Notes under the pieces: model-generated
What the model saw: only the letters and a program-made list of their open reading frames with translations
Databases searched by the model: none
Told to the model about the DNA's origin: nothing
Made by a program: the position numbers and the translations under genes
Assembly: GCA_903939515.1 (NCBI GenBank)
Contig: CAJAHH010000073.1
Span: 1 to 40,796, forward strand
DNA: 40,796 bases
Source of the DNA: an uncultured Verrucomicrobiota bacterium
GTDB taxonomy: Bacteria > Verrucomicrobiota > Verrucomicrobiia > Limisphaerales > UBA9464
Direction: 5' to 3'
Shown: in pieces, positions 24,561 through 32,734 of the stretch
Position numbering within the stretch: the stretch's first letter is position 1
How the letters are laid out: each line of letters begins with the position of its first letter

Positions 24561-27110
24561 CTAAGGATCCGTGTCTTTCGCGCTGAGGAGTTCGATGGCC
24601 AGGCTGTAGCTCTCCCCGAGGGCGTTGGTGACGGCGAAGAGGGTGCGCGGATGACCGTTGGTGACTAGCAGCGGGCCGTTTGCGGCCAGCGCCTCGAGCT
24701 GCTTCAGCGCGGGCGCGGTGTCGAAGAAGATGGGCTGGCCTTTGCGGATTGAGAGCCAGTGACAATTCATCGAGAAGGCGACGGACTCCTGGCCAACCTT
24801 GGGGAAGCATGAAACATGAGAGGACTTCACCTCGCTGCCTCCGGGCCGTAACTCGAGCGCGTATCCTGACGGAACGTTGGCTGTCCAGTCGGCACTCATC
24901 ATTCTCCCATCCCCGGAACTCTGGCGTGCCAACCGCACGGTAGCCACGGCCGGCTTGCGATCATCGGGCAATGTCCGGTGAAAGGTCAGACCGCCGTTCA
25001 GCCAAGATCCGTCGCGATTGGTCAGCCCGAACAAGGTCATCGGTTGACCTTCCGGGAGCCGGAGGGTGCGCCCTTCCAGTTTGGGCCGGAGTTCACCGAT
25101 CAGCGGTAGTTTGAATCCGATGAAGCTTTCGGGAAGATGGAACAACATCGACAGCTTCTGGCTTTGTCTCTCGCCCCACTGGTAGGTCCGAGGTTGTCGA
25201 TGCTTGGATTCACGTTGTCCATCGGATCGCTGCGTCCAGACCTCCACAGATTCCCCGGGCTGAAACCGTGTTTCGGTGTCGCAGGAGGGATCAATCGTGG
25301 TCGATTCGTTTATGAACTCTTTGAGGACAATTTCCTTGAAGCCCGTCGGTTGCGATCCTTCGACCCGAGGCATGGCCGGAAGGATTTGAAGCACCGGGGA
25401 TCTCGGGGACCATCGAGCCGGTACTGGCCCACTGGTCAGATCCAGCGCCACCGCTGGCCATGTGCCCGGCACGACGGGTTCCCGATGGACTGCCCGGGAG
25501 ATCCAGTGGATCAAGCTTTGGAGTCTTCCGCCACTGAGGCTGGCCGCCAACACCGCAGTCAGCAGGGCCACAGGGAGGGTGAAGTTGCTCGTCATTCGGC
25601 CCATCAGAGACTGGGACAGGCTCCGGTTGCTGGCTTGCCTGAGCAGGACCCAGGGGAATGCCGCCACGCCGAGGTGACCCAGTGCCAAACACTCTTGAAC
25701 CGACGGAGGATACCAGAAGACCGGGTATGACGCCACCCAGGGGACCCTCGCCAAAAGCGGAAAAGCCATCCAGACGGCTCCCGCCACGGTCGGGAAGAAC
25801 AGCGCAGCCTGTCGGTTCAGTGTCCGACGACCTCCCGTGTCGAGCGAGTCCAGCCACTGATCAGCCTTCCGGCGGGCTAGAGATCGCAGGAGGAAGATTC
25901 CCGTGATGAAGAAACCGGAGAGGAGACGTTTAAAGATCCAGGAAACGTACAGGGAATCCGTCGAGACCCATAAAAGCCTTTCGATTCCGGCCAACAAGAA
26001 CAGGCCACCGGTCCACCATTGGTAGGTCAGTGCCCAAGGCACCAGCGACCGGTAGAGTGCGGAAGTGTTTACCTGGATGGGCGGCGGTTGGATCGGGGCT
26101 GGCGTCGCCGGGGCGGTGAGCGCCTCGACGCGGGTGCGGAACTCGGTGGCGGTCGGGAAGCGGAGCTCAGGCGCCACGGCCAGTGCACGGAGGACCACCT
26201 CGTCGAGTCGGACATCGATCTGGATTTTTCGCGACGGGGCTTCGAGGGAGCTTTTCGGCGGTTCCCCGGTGAGCAGTTCGTACAGCACCACCCCCAGCGA
26301 GTAGATGTCGGCGCGATGGTCCACGGGCCCGCGGGCCCGCTGTTCCGGGGCCATGTACTGCGGCGTGCCTGCGGCCGAGGCCCCGAGGGTGTCCGGGCCG
26401 CCCGCGCCCGTAGGCGGCGCGTCTGCGGGCACCTTGTCCGCTGCGGCCGTGCCGGGGCCTCCCGCCGTCGCAGACCCGAGCAGCTTGGCGATGCCGAAAT
26501 CGGCCACCTTCACTCGGCCCTGCTGATCGAGCAGCAGGTTCTCCGGTTTAATGTCGCGGTGCACCACGCCGTGATCGTGCGCGTACTGGAGCGCCTCACA
26601 GACCGGCGGCACGATGGCCAGCGCCTGTTCCGGGGTGAACCGGCCGGCCGTCATCGCCTGGCGCAAGTTGACCCCGTCGACGTATTCCATCACCAGATGG
26701 TAGAATCCGCCCGACTCGCCGAAGTCGTGGATGGTGACGATGTTGGGGTGATTCAACGAGGCCAGCGTCCGGGCCTCGGCGGTGAACCGCTCGGCGAAGC
26801 CCGGGTCGGTGCTGCGTTCTGGGGCCAGGATCTTGAGCGCTACGAACCGGTTGAGAGCTTTCTGCCGGGCCTTGTACACCACGCCCATGCCGCCGCGGCC
26901 GAGGCACTCGAGGATTTCCAACTGGGGAAAGTGCGGGGCCAAGGCCGCCGGGCTGAGGGGTTCGGAAGGCGTTTGGGCTGCCCCACCCGGTTGCGTGGGA
27001 GCCATCGCCGCCGAGAAGAGGCATCGGGGGCAGGGGTTTTGCGAGGCAGCCGGGTCAAGGGCCGAGCCGCATCGCGGACAGTGGCTGGCCGAAGGAGTTG
27101 AGAGGCTCAT
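24561..27110 (-). CDS. Transmembrane Ser/Thr protein kinase (PknB-like)
   Basis: This 849-residue eukaryotic-type kinase starts with a zinc-ribbon (Cys 11, 14, 27, 30) and then a full kinase domain. Key sites are GRGGMGVV (71-78), ATP lysine K93, HRDIKPEN (184-191), DFG (204-206) and APE (254-256), so the kinase should be active. The activation segment holds an insertion of about 35 Ala/Gly/Pro residues (roughly 213-247). After residue 350 come several hydrophobic, probably membrane-spanning segments and a C-terminal sensor-like domain of about 300 residues with no recognised family. The start codon overlaps the sigma-factor stop (ATGA). Such ECF/kinase pairs are frequent in PVC bacteria, the kinase presumably phosphorylating or signalling to the sigma factor. 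Confidence 0.93.
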   Translation of the reverse strand: MSLSTPSASHCPRCGSALDPAASQNPCPRCLFSAAMAPTQPGGAAQTPSEPLSPAALAPHFPQLEILECLGRGGMGVVYKARQKALNRFVALKILAPERSTDPGFAERFTAEARTLASLNHPNIVTIHDFGESGGFYHLVMEYVDGVNLRQAMTAGRFTPEQALAIVPPVCEALQYAHDHGVVHRDIKPENLLLDQQGRVKVADFGIAKLLGSATAGGPGTAAADKVPADAPPTGAGGPDTLGASAAGTPQYMAPEQRARGPVDHRADIYSLGVVLYELLTGEPPKSSLEAPSRKIQIDVRLDEVVLRALAVAPELRFPTATEFRTRVEALTAPATPAPIQPPPIQVNTSALYRSLVPWALTYQWWTGGLFLLAGIERLLWVSTDSLYVSWIFKRLLSGFFITGIFLLRSLARRKADQWLDSLDTGGRRTLNRQAALFFPTVAGAVWMAFPLLARVPWVASYPVFWYPPSVQECLALGHLGVAAFPWVLLRQASNRSLSQSLMGRMTSNFTLPVALLTAVLAASLSGGRLQSLIHWISRAVHREPVVPGTWPAVALDLTSGPVPARWSPRSPVLQILPAMPRVEGSQPTGFKEIVLKEFINESTTIDPSCDTETRFQPGESVEVWTQRSDGQRESKHRQPRTYQWGERQSQKLSMLFHLPESFIGFKLPLIGELRPKLEGRTLRLPEGQPMTLFGLTNRDGSWLNGGLTFHRTLPDDRKPAVATVRLARQSSGDGRMMSADWTANVPSGYALELRPGGSEVKSSHVSCFPKVGQESVAFSMNCHWLSIRKGQPIFFDTAPALKQLEALAANGPLLVTNGHPRTLFAVTNALGESYSLAIELLSAKDTDP

Positions 27111-27883
27111 GCATCGGTTTCCTGACGGGCAAGCGCCGAATGGTTACCGGGATTCGTCGACTTTCTTTCCAGGGCCGCAAAGAGCGCCTGAAGCTCCGAT
27201 TCAATCCCCTCGGGATGCTCCAGAGTGGCGGCGATCTCGGCACGCAGCTGGTGACGGAATCGCCGCCGGAGTCGGTGGATCGCCACCTTGAGGGCCGTCT
27301 CGTTCATCCCGGTGCTTCGAGCCAGTGCATTTTGGTCTCCATGCTCGGCGTCCCCGGTGAGCCACGGTTTGGCGTGTTCAAACAAAAGGCCTTTGCCCTC
27401 TTCGATGCATTCTTGTCGCAGGGCTTCTAGGCTTCGTCGGAGCACGGTGAGGGCCCATTGCCGGTCGTAGGCCTCATCCGGCGACAGTTGGGCCGGGTCT
27501 GAGATCGAGCGGGATGGGCCGTCGTCGGTCTCATCCAACGGCGTGTGCGGCGCGCCTCCTCCGCGCTTGAGACGGCAGGCAGCCTCACGCTCATGGGCCA
27601 AGAAGTGCTTGAGGGCCGCGAGCAGGTAGGATCGAAAGCGGCCTCGTTCCTCGGTCGCCTGAGCGATGGTCCCGCCGGCCAGTAGCCGGGCGAAGAATGC
27701 GTGCGAAAGTTCCAGTGCCGCGTCCGGGTCCGATGCCGGCAGGGTGCGTCGCAAGAAGGCCGTGACGGGTTCGTAGTATGCGGCGCAGAGCTCCGACAGG
27801 GCTCGTTGACCCTCGGGCGAATCCAGTTTCGCCCGCCTGACCTGTGTCCAACGTGTCTCGCAGAATGTGGGGTCAAAAATCAT
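27107..27883 (-). CDS. ECF-like RNA polymerase sigma factor linked to a Ser/Thr kinase
   Basis: This 258-residue protein has the sigma-2 region in ERGRFRSYLLAALKHFLAHE and the sigma-4 helix-turn-helix in NALARSTGMNETALKVAIHRLRRRFR. It resembles the Verrucomicrobia/Planctomycetes ECF group found beside protein kinases. The region between sigma-2 and sigma-4 is long (about 80 residues), and a C-terminal tail follows the HTH. Its last codons overlap the kinase start by four bases (ATGA), so translation is coupled. The gene follows the cyclic-nucleotide-binding gene by 14 bases. No anti-sigma factor is seen; the kinase may replace it. Confidence 0.9.
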   Translation of the reverse strand: MIFDPTFCETRWTQVRRAKLDSPEGQRALSELCAAYYEPVTAFLRRTLPASDPDAALELSHAFFARLLAGGTIAQATEERGRFRSYLLAALKHFLAHEREAACRLKRGGGAPHTPLDETDDGPSRSISDPAQLSPDEAYDRQWALTVLRRSLEALRQECIEEGKGLLFEHAKPWLTGDAEHGDQNALARSTGMNETALKVAIHRLRRRFRHQLRAEIAATLEHPEGIESELQALFAALERKSTNPGNHSALARQETDA

Positions 27884-27897
27884 CTGCGAACACGGAT

Positions 27898-28389
27898 TCA
27901 GGCCAGGTGCTCCGCCAACTGGCCAGTGGTCTCTCGCAGACGATGGCTTAGGAGTCGCGCAATCCTCAGCAAAATTTTTGCCGCCACCTTCGGTTGGTTG
28001 TCGAGCAGTCGATCGAACTCGCTGCGTTGCAGGATGAGCAGCCGGACGTCGGTGTCGGCCACCACCGTTGCCGAGCGAGGTTCTCGGTTGAGGACTGACA
28101 TCTCGCCGAAGGATTTATCCTTACCTAGTCGACCGACGACAGAATCCGACCCATCCGAAGAGGTCTTTAGGACGGTCACCCCACCCTCGATGAGGATTCC
28201 CATGAAGGACTCATTGTCGCCCTCCTTGCACAGGAGGGTTCCTGGGCTGCCGGTGCAGGCTTTCATGAATTCCGCGAGAATCATCAGATCGGCTCGGTTG
28301 AAACCGAGTGACCAGGCCGATTGCTCCAACAAATCGGCCCGTTGCTGGTTGGTCCATGCGAGAATTTTAATGGTTTGCGTGGGTTGCAT
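27898..28389 (-). CDS. Cyclic-nucleotide-binding-domain protein without DNA-binding domain
   Basis: This 163-residue protein is a single CNB domain of the Crp/PKA type: GTLLCKEGDNESFMGILIEGGVTVL, KSFGEMSVLNREPRSATVVA and a C-terminal helix (KVAAKILLRIARLLSHRLRE). The FGEMSVLNREPRSATV segment is the phosphate-binding cassette, with Glu and Arg in place. There is no helix-turn-helix, so it is not a Crp-type transcription factor. It begins the run that continues with the sigma factor (14 bases) and kinase, which suggests it gates that pathway with cAMP or cGMP. The gene follows a very AT-rich leader (28390-28455). Confidence 0.88.
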   Translation of the reverse strand: MQPTQTIKILAWTNQQRADLLEQSAWSLGFNRADLMILAEFMKACTGSPGTLLCKEGDNESFMGILIEGGVTVLKTSSDGSDSVVGRLGKDKSFGEMSVLNREPRSATVVADTDVRLLILQRSEFDRLLDNQPKVAAKILLRIARLLSHRLRETTGQLAEHLA

Positions 28390-28856
28390 AAATTATTTAT
28401 TAATTATTTTAAATATTTAAAAGTAACAAAGTCAGTTTTTTAGGAGTTAAAATTACCTGTTATACCACTGTTGATGAGTTCGTTTGGGGACGTTGCAGGA
28501 TGACTGACGGTTATCGTCGTTACTGACGAACGCTGAAGTAAAGAATGCGGTAACGTGGGTAGAACCACGGCCTTCAGCCGAAAATTTCAAACCTGGTTGG
28601 TGACCTTGATGCCACCGATCGGATCGGTTCCAACCAGCTCCAGCGTCGAAGCGAGGAGCGAAGGACACCTCAGACGTACCCTCTCTATTCATCCCCAGCT
28701 CAGACTGCTAGGAACCTCAAGGAAGGCGCGCTTAAGGTCGCATGGTAATTCGGTGCCCGACGGTCGGTGCGGGTTCTGTTTTTTCTGTTGGGCAGCCGAC
28801 GGTCCTGCTGGCGAACGCGCGGGCCTTCGGGCATTCTTGGCCTGAATCACTTGACT
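28390..28856. other. Divergent spacer with AT-rich part
   Basis: 28390-28455 is strikingly AT-rich compared with the GC-rich surroundings and lies directly upstream of the cyclic-nucleotide-binding gene, so it may hold its promoter. The rest up to the dehydrogenase start shows no gene. CCGACGGTC occurs twice (28757-28765 and 28796-28804) as a direct repeat. Confidence 0.5.
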
Positions 28857-31514
28857 ATGAAGTCCCACTATCGCCTTGCCGTGCTCCTAGCCCTGGCTGG
28901 ACGGGCCCTCGCCGCCGAAACGGCCGTACCCACCGACCTACTGAAGGTGTCCGATCCTAACCTCGAGGTCACCGTCTGGGCCTCGACTCCAATGCTCAAG
29001 AACCCGACGAACCTCGACTTCGACCCTCAGGGGCGGATTTGGGTGGCCGAAGGGGTCAATTACCGCGGCCACTACAACCGTCAGCCCGCCGGTGATCGCA
29101 TCGTTATCCTGGAAGATTCAGACGGGGACGGCGTGGCCGACAAGCAGAGCGTTTTTGTTCAGGAACCGGCGCTTCGAGCCCCCATGGGTGTGGCCGTGAT
29201 CGGCAACAAGGTGGTCGTTTCGATGGCTCCGGACGTGATCGTTTACACCGACGTCAACGGCGACCGAAAGTTTGATCCCGCGGTCGATAAGCGCGAGGTG
29301 ATCCTCACTGGGTTCCACGGCAAGAGCCACGATCACACCATTCACAGCGTCACCGTGGGCCCCGATGGACAGTGGTACTGGAATGCCGGCAACTGCGGAG
29401 CGATGTTCACCGATCGTTCTGGGAAGACCTTCCGCATCGGCAGCGCCTACAGCCCCGGCAATGCGGAGTTGGGCTGGCACCCGACGCAAATTGCGGGACA
29501 AAGGAGCGACGACGGCCATGTGTGGATCGGGGGCTTCGCTGCCCGCATGAATCCCGATGGATCGGGCGTTCACATTATCGGCCACAATTTCCGTAACAGC
29601 TATGAGCAGACGGTCACCTCCTACGGCGATGTCTTCCAGAACGACAACGATGATCCTCCGGCGTGCCGCACGGCTTTCTTGATGGAGTATGGCAATGCGG
29701 GTTTCTGCTCGCTGGATGGCCAGCGCTCCTGGGGTGCTGATCGGCGTCCGGGCCAGAGCACGCCAGTGGCCGAGTGGCGTCAGGAAGATCCGGGCTCTAT
29801 GCCTTCGGGGGATGTCTACGGGGGCGGATCGCCCACGGGCATCGCCTTTTACGAGGAGGGTGCCTTGGGCCAGAAATACCGGGGCTTGCTGCTGAGCTGC
29901 GAACCCGGGCGCAATGTGGTCTTCGGCTACTTGCCCAAACCCGATGGAGCTAATTTCAAGCTCGAGCGCTTCAACTTCCTGACCAGCAATTCGGAGGAGG
30001 CTTTTTCTGGTACCGATTTCAAGGGCGGCAGCCGCGGCGAGCAGACCCTCAAGGTCATGTTCCGCCCGAGCGATGTCGCCGTCGGGCCCGATGGAGCCAT
30101 TTACGTGACCGACTGGTTCGATGCGCGTGTTGGCGGTCATGCCGACTGGGATGACACCACCTCCGGAACGATTTACCGCATCGCGCCGAAGGGGTTCCGT
30201 TCTAAGGTTCCGCCGGCTCAGTTCGACACGCTCGACGGGGCCTTGGCTGCCTTAAAGAGCCCGTCAGTCAACATCCGGGGCACGGCTCAAGAAGCCGTCC
30301 TCAAACACGGCGATAAGGCCATTAAACCGCTGGTGCGACTCCTGAAGGATGAGAACGCATTCGTTCGTGCCCGTGCCGTCTGGTTGCTGGCTCGCCTCGG
30401 AAAGTCGGGTCAGAAACCCGTCGAGGCCTTGCTCAAGGATTCTGATCCTCAGATGCGCATCGTGGCGTTCCGTGCCTTGCATCGGATCCGCAAGGCGCTG
30501 CCGGCCCAGGCTGAAACCTTGGCTAAGGATGCCTCTCCGGCGGTGCGTCGCGAGGTGGCGCTAGCCCTTCGGGACCTGCCCCTCGAACAAACCCAAGGTC
30601 TCTTCCTGACATTGGCCAAGGGTATTGATGGGACCGACCGTACCCTGCTCGAGGCTTGGGGTGCTGGTGCTGATGGACGCGAGTCGGCTCTGTACGATCA
30701 GGTCAAACCGGTGCTCAACAATCCCGATCCTCTGCGCTGGTCGCCCGCCTTCGCCGCCATCGCTTGGCGTCTGCATCCGCCGCAGTCCATCGGAGATTTC
30801 CGCACCCGTGCCCTGTCCACGAACCTGGATTTGGCCGCCCGCAAATCAGCGCTGACGGCCATCGGCTTCAACACCGTCCCAGCGGCCTCGGCTGCCATGT
30901 TGGATGTCGCAGCCCAGTCCGAGGGTGTGGTCAAGGCCGAGGCCATTTGGTGGCTCATGAATCGGAAAGACACTGTCTGGAAGGAGCACGGCTTGGCCGC
31001 CCCGCTCAAGGCCCGGGGTATTTATGATCCGGAGGGTGTAGAACTTATCTCGGCGACCATTCCCGCAGCCGAAAAGCCGGCCTATTCGGTGGCGGAGGTA
31101 GCGGCACTGAGTGGTTCGGCCGCGCGCGGGCAAGAACGCTTCAATGCGGTCTGCGCGAGTTGCCATCGGGTCGGAACTGTGGGTGTGGAATACGCTCCCA
31201 ATCTGACGGGTTGGGCCAAGCGGCAGACGGCGGAGGTGTTCTTTAACTCGGTCATCAATCCCAGCGCGGACATCGCCAGCGGCTTCAACGGCACCTTGCT
31301 CAAGACGAAGGACGGCACGGAGATTCATGGCGTCGTGATTAGCGAGGGAGACCCGGTGGTTATCCAAAGCGCGGCAGGTCTGGTGCAGTCGGTGCCCAAG
31401 AACCGGATCGCTGAACGCAAGGGGTTGGGCCGCTCCTTGATGATGAGTGCCGATCAGTTGGGGCTGAAGGCTCAGGATCTGGCCGATTTGCAGGCTTTCC
31501 TGAAGACCCAATAG
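28857..31514 (+). CDS. PVC-type membrane-bound dehydrogenase with HEAT repeats and cytochrome c domain
   Basis: This 885-residue exported protein begins at the ATG at 28857 (MKSHYRLAVLLALAGRALAAE, a Sec signal). The upstream in-frame extension to 28767 is rejected because it puts about 30 unrelated residues before the signal. The N-terminal 400 residues form a propeller related to soluble glucose/sorbosone dehydrogenases (NLDFDPQGRIWVAEG, DGAIYVTDWFD). About 470-640 are HEAT repeats (VNIRGTAQEAVLKHGDKAIKPL). Near residue 766 comes the heme-c site CASCH, followed by the C-terminal 'heme-binding domain' of PVC proteins. These very abundant proteins are thought to oxidise sugars or sulfated glycans at the cell surface, but the substrate is unknown. 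A strong terminator follows. Confidence 0.93.
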   Translation: MKSHYRLAVLLALAGRALAAETAVPTDLLKVSDPNLEVTVWASTPMLKNPTNLDFDPQGRIWVAEGVNYRGHYNRQPAGDRIVILEDSDGDGVADKQSVFVQEPALRAPMGVAVIGNKVVVSMAPDVIVYTDVNGDRKFDPAVDKREVILTGFHGKSHDHTIHSVTVGPDGQWYWNAGNCGAMFTDRSGKTFRIGSAYSPGNAELGWHPTQIAGQRSDDGHVWIGGFAARMNPDGSGVHIIGHNFRNSYEQTVTSYGDVFQNDNDDPPACRTAFLMEYGNAGFCSLDGQRSWGADRRPGQSTPVAEWRQEDPGSMPSGDVYGGGSPTGIAFYEEGALGQKYRGLLLSCEPGRNVVFGYLPKPDGANFKLERFNFLTSNSEEAFSGTDFKGGSRGEQTLKVMFRPSDVAVGPDGAIYVTDWFDARVGGHADWDDTTSGTIYRIAPKGFRSKVPPAQFDTLDGALAALKSPSVNIRGTAQEAVLKHGDKAIKPLVRLLKDENAFVRARAVWLLARLGKSGQKPVEALLKDSDPQMRIVAFRALHRIRKALPAQAETLAKDASPAVRREVALALRDLPLEQTQGLFLTLAKGIDGTDRTLLEAWGAGADGRESALYDQVKPVLNNPDPLRWSPAFAAIAWRLHPPQSIGDFRTRALSTNLDLAARKSALTAIGFNTVPAASAAMLDVAAQSEGVVKAEAIWWLMNRKDTVWKEHGLAAPLKARGIYDPEGVELISATIPAAEKPAYSVAEVAALSGSAARGQERFNAVCASCHRVGTVGVEYAPNLTGWAKRQTAEVFFNSVINPSADIASGFNGTLLKTKDGTEIHGVVISEGDPVVIQSAAGLVQSVPKNRIAERKGLGRSLMMSADQLGLKAQDLADLQAFLKTQ

Positions 31515-31530
31515 TCGTTTTTGGTTTCAG

Positions 31531-31572
31531 ACCGCCGTCGCCGGACTCCTCTGGCGACGGCGGTTCTCTTTT
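31531..31572 (+). terminator. Intrinsic terminator after the dehydrogenase
   Basis: ACCGCCGTCGCC (31531-31542) and GGCGACGGCGGT (31553-31564) form a perfect 12-bp stem with a 10-base loop, followed by TCTCTTTT. It lies 18 bases before the next ATG and decides that start: the longer reading frame beginning at 31521 would translate the hairpin. Confidence 0.95.
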
Positions 31573-31589
31573 CCGGCAGACTCTCCTCC

Positions 31590-32690
31590 ATGCATCTCAT
31601 CCTGAGTGCTCCTGAAAACCGACCCTTCCTTGAGCAGGAGTTGCTCCGTGCTCTACCGACGTCGGTCTTGGAGCCGTTGGGAGACTCGATGCTGGCACTG
31701 AAAGCGCCGGGGTCTTGGTCAGAGATCCGTGCCGCGGTGGGTCAGACCGTCTTCGCCCGCCAGTGGTTGCCCGAGGCTCGGTCGTTTCCCGTGCCATCCA
31801 TTCGAGCGGCCGCCGAGACGCTGGTGACTGAACTCATCGGATGCCTGCCCGAGGGAGCCCCGTGGCGTCTGCAAGTTGAACCTCGCTTCGGAGTCACCGA
31901 TGCGGGCCGGCACCGCTGCGAGTTGATCCGTGATTCGGTCATCGAACAGTTGCGCAAACGCCGACGCTCTCTGCTCAAAGGGTTGGATGCCGTACCTAAG
32001 GCGGCTTTGGGAGATCCCAACCGAGCCTGTCCCTTATTTCAGCCGGAGGAGTCGCTTGTTCAGTTGCTCTTGACCTCCCTGGAGGTGGGTTTTCTGTCCA
32101 TTTTGCCGGCTCCGGGTCCGTTTACCTCCATGGGCTGGGTGAGCCCGTTTCCGTTGGGAGAGGTTCCGGTGGCCGTGGACAAGGCCGCACCCAGTCGGGC
32201 TTTTGCTAAGCTGGCGGAGTCGGAACGGCGGATGGGCCGGGCCATTGTCGCCGGTGAGACATGCGTGGACCTGGGCGCGGCCCCCGGGAGCTGGACCTAT
32301 CAGCCGGTGCAGCGCGGCGCTCGGGTGATTGCTGTGGACCGATCGCCGCTGCGCGACGACCTCATGCGAAGCCCGCGAGTCACCTTCCACCAAGGCGATG
32401 CGTTCCGTTTTGTGCCCGAGACTCCGGTGGATTGGCTGCTGTGTGACGTCATCGCTGCGCCGGAGCGCAGCATCGGCCTAGTGCTGGAATGGGTGCGTGA
32501 GCGTCGCTGCCGGTACTTCGTGGTGACCATCAAGTTCAAAGGGCAGGAGGATTACGCTCAACTCGACGTTCTAAAGCGTGAGATGCCCCGTTGGGTCGAG
32601 TCCTTCCAATTGTTGCACCTCTGTGCCAATAAAAACGAAGCCTGCGTCTTCGGGACCGTGGGGGACGGTCCACTGAAGAACGCAGGCTGA
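31590..32690 (+). CDS. RlmM-like 23S rRNA 2'-O-methyltransferase (FtsJ fold)
   Basis: This 366-residue protein has a C-terminal FtsJ/RrmJ-type methyltransferase domain: VDLGAAPGSWTY (SAM motif I), VIAVDRSP, DWLLCDVIAAPE and VVTIKFKG. The catalytic Lys-Asp-Lys-Glu tetrad of 2'-O-methyltransferases is probably K in VAVDKAAPSR, D in CDVIA, K in TIKFKG and E in NKNEACVF. The roughly 200-residue N-terminal part resembles the THUMP-like region of RlmM, which methylates C2498 of E. coli 23S rRNA. A copy of the dispersed repeat (32023-32036) lies in the linker and encodes RACPL. The start at 31590 follows the terminator. The exact target nucleotide is inferred from the family. Confidence 0.82.
   Translation: MHLILSAPENRPFLEQELLRALPTSVLEPLGDSMLALKAPGSWSEIRAAVGQTVFARQWLPEARSFPVPSIRAAAETLVTELIGCLPEGAPWRLQVEPRFGVTDAGRHRCELIRDSVIEQLRKRRRSLLKGLDAVPKAALGDPNRACPLFQPEESLVQLLLTSLEVGFLSILPAPGPFTSMGWVSPFPLGEVPVAVDKAAPSRAFAKLAESERRMGRAIVAGETCVDLGAAPGSWTYQPVQRGARVIAVDRSPLRDDLMRSPRVTFHQGDAFRFVPETPVDWLLCDVIAAPERSIGLVLEWVRERRCRYFVVTIKFKGQEDYAQLDVLKREMPRWVESFQLLHLCANKNEACVFGTVGDGPLKNAG
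32023..32036 (-). repeat. Dispersed repeat copy inside the RlmM-like gene
   Basis: GAGCCTGTCCCTTA (TAAGGGACAGGCTC on the minus strand). It lies in frame in the coding sequence and encodes Ala-Cys-Pro-Leu. Confidence 0.7.
32639..32688. terminator. Long hairpin covering the end of the RlmM-like gene, possible convergent terminator
   Basis: AGCCTGCGT (32639-32647) pairs with ACGCAGGCT (32680-32688), CTTC with GAAG (32648-32651 and 32675-32678), and GGACCGT with ACGGTCC (32653-32659 and 32665-32671) around a loop of five G. The last base of the stem is also the first base of the stop codon. It could end both this gene and the convergent pyruvate carboxylase gene. Confidence 0.6.
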
Positions 32691-32734
32691 GGCGCGAGCA
32701 GTCTGTCCGGCTTTCTTTGAGTTTCTGGACAAAC

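Noticed and set aside
23040-24810. Longer start for purF at 24810
   Set aside because: The extra residues overlap the kinase coding region and have no family similarity; the start at 24537 gives a normal PurF.
25613-25623. GGGACAGGCTC in the kinase gene
   Set aside because: Only eleven bases match and the flank differs, so it is not counted.
28767-28856. Longer start for the PVC dehydrogenase
   Set aside because: The added residues come before a clear signal peptide that begins at 28857.
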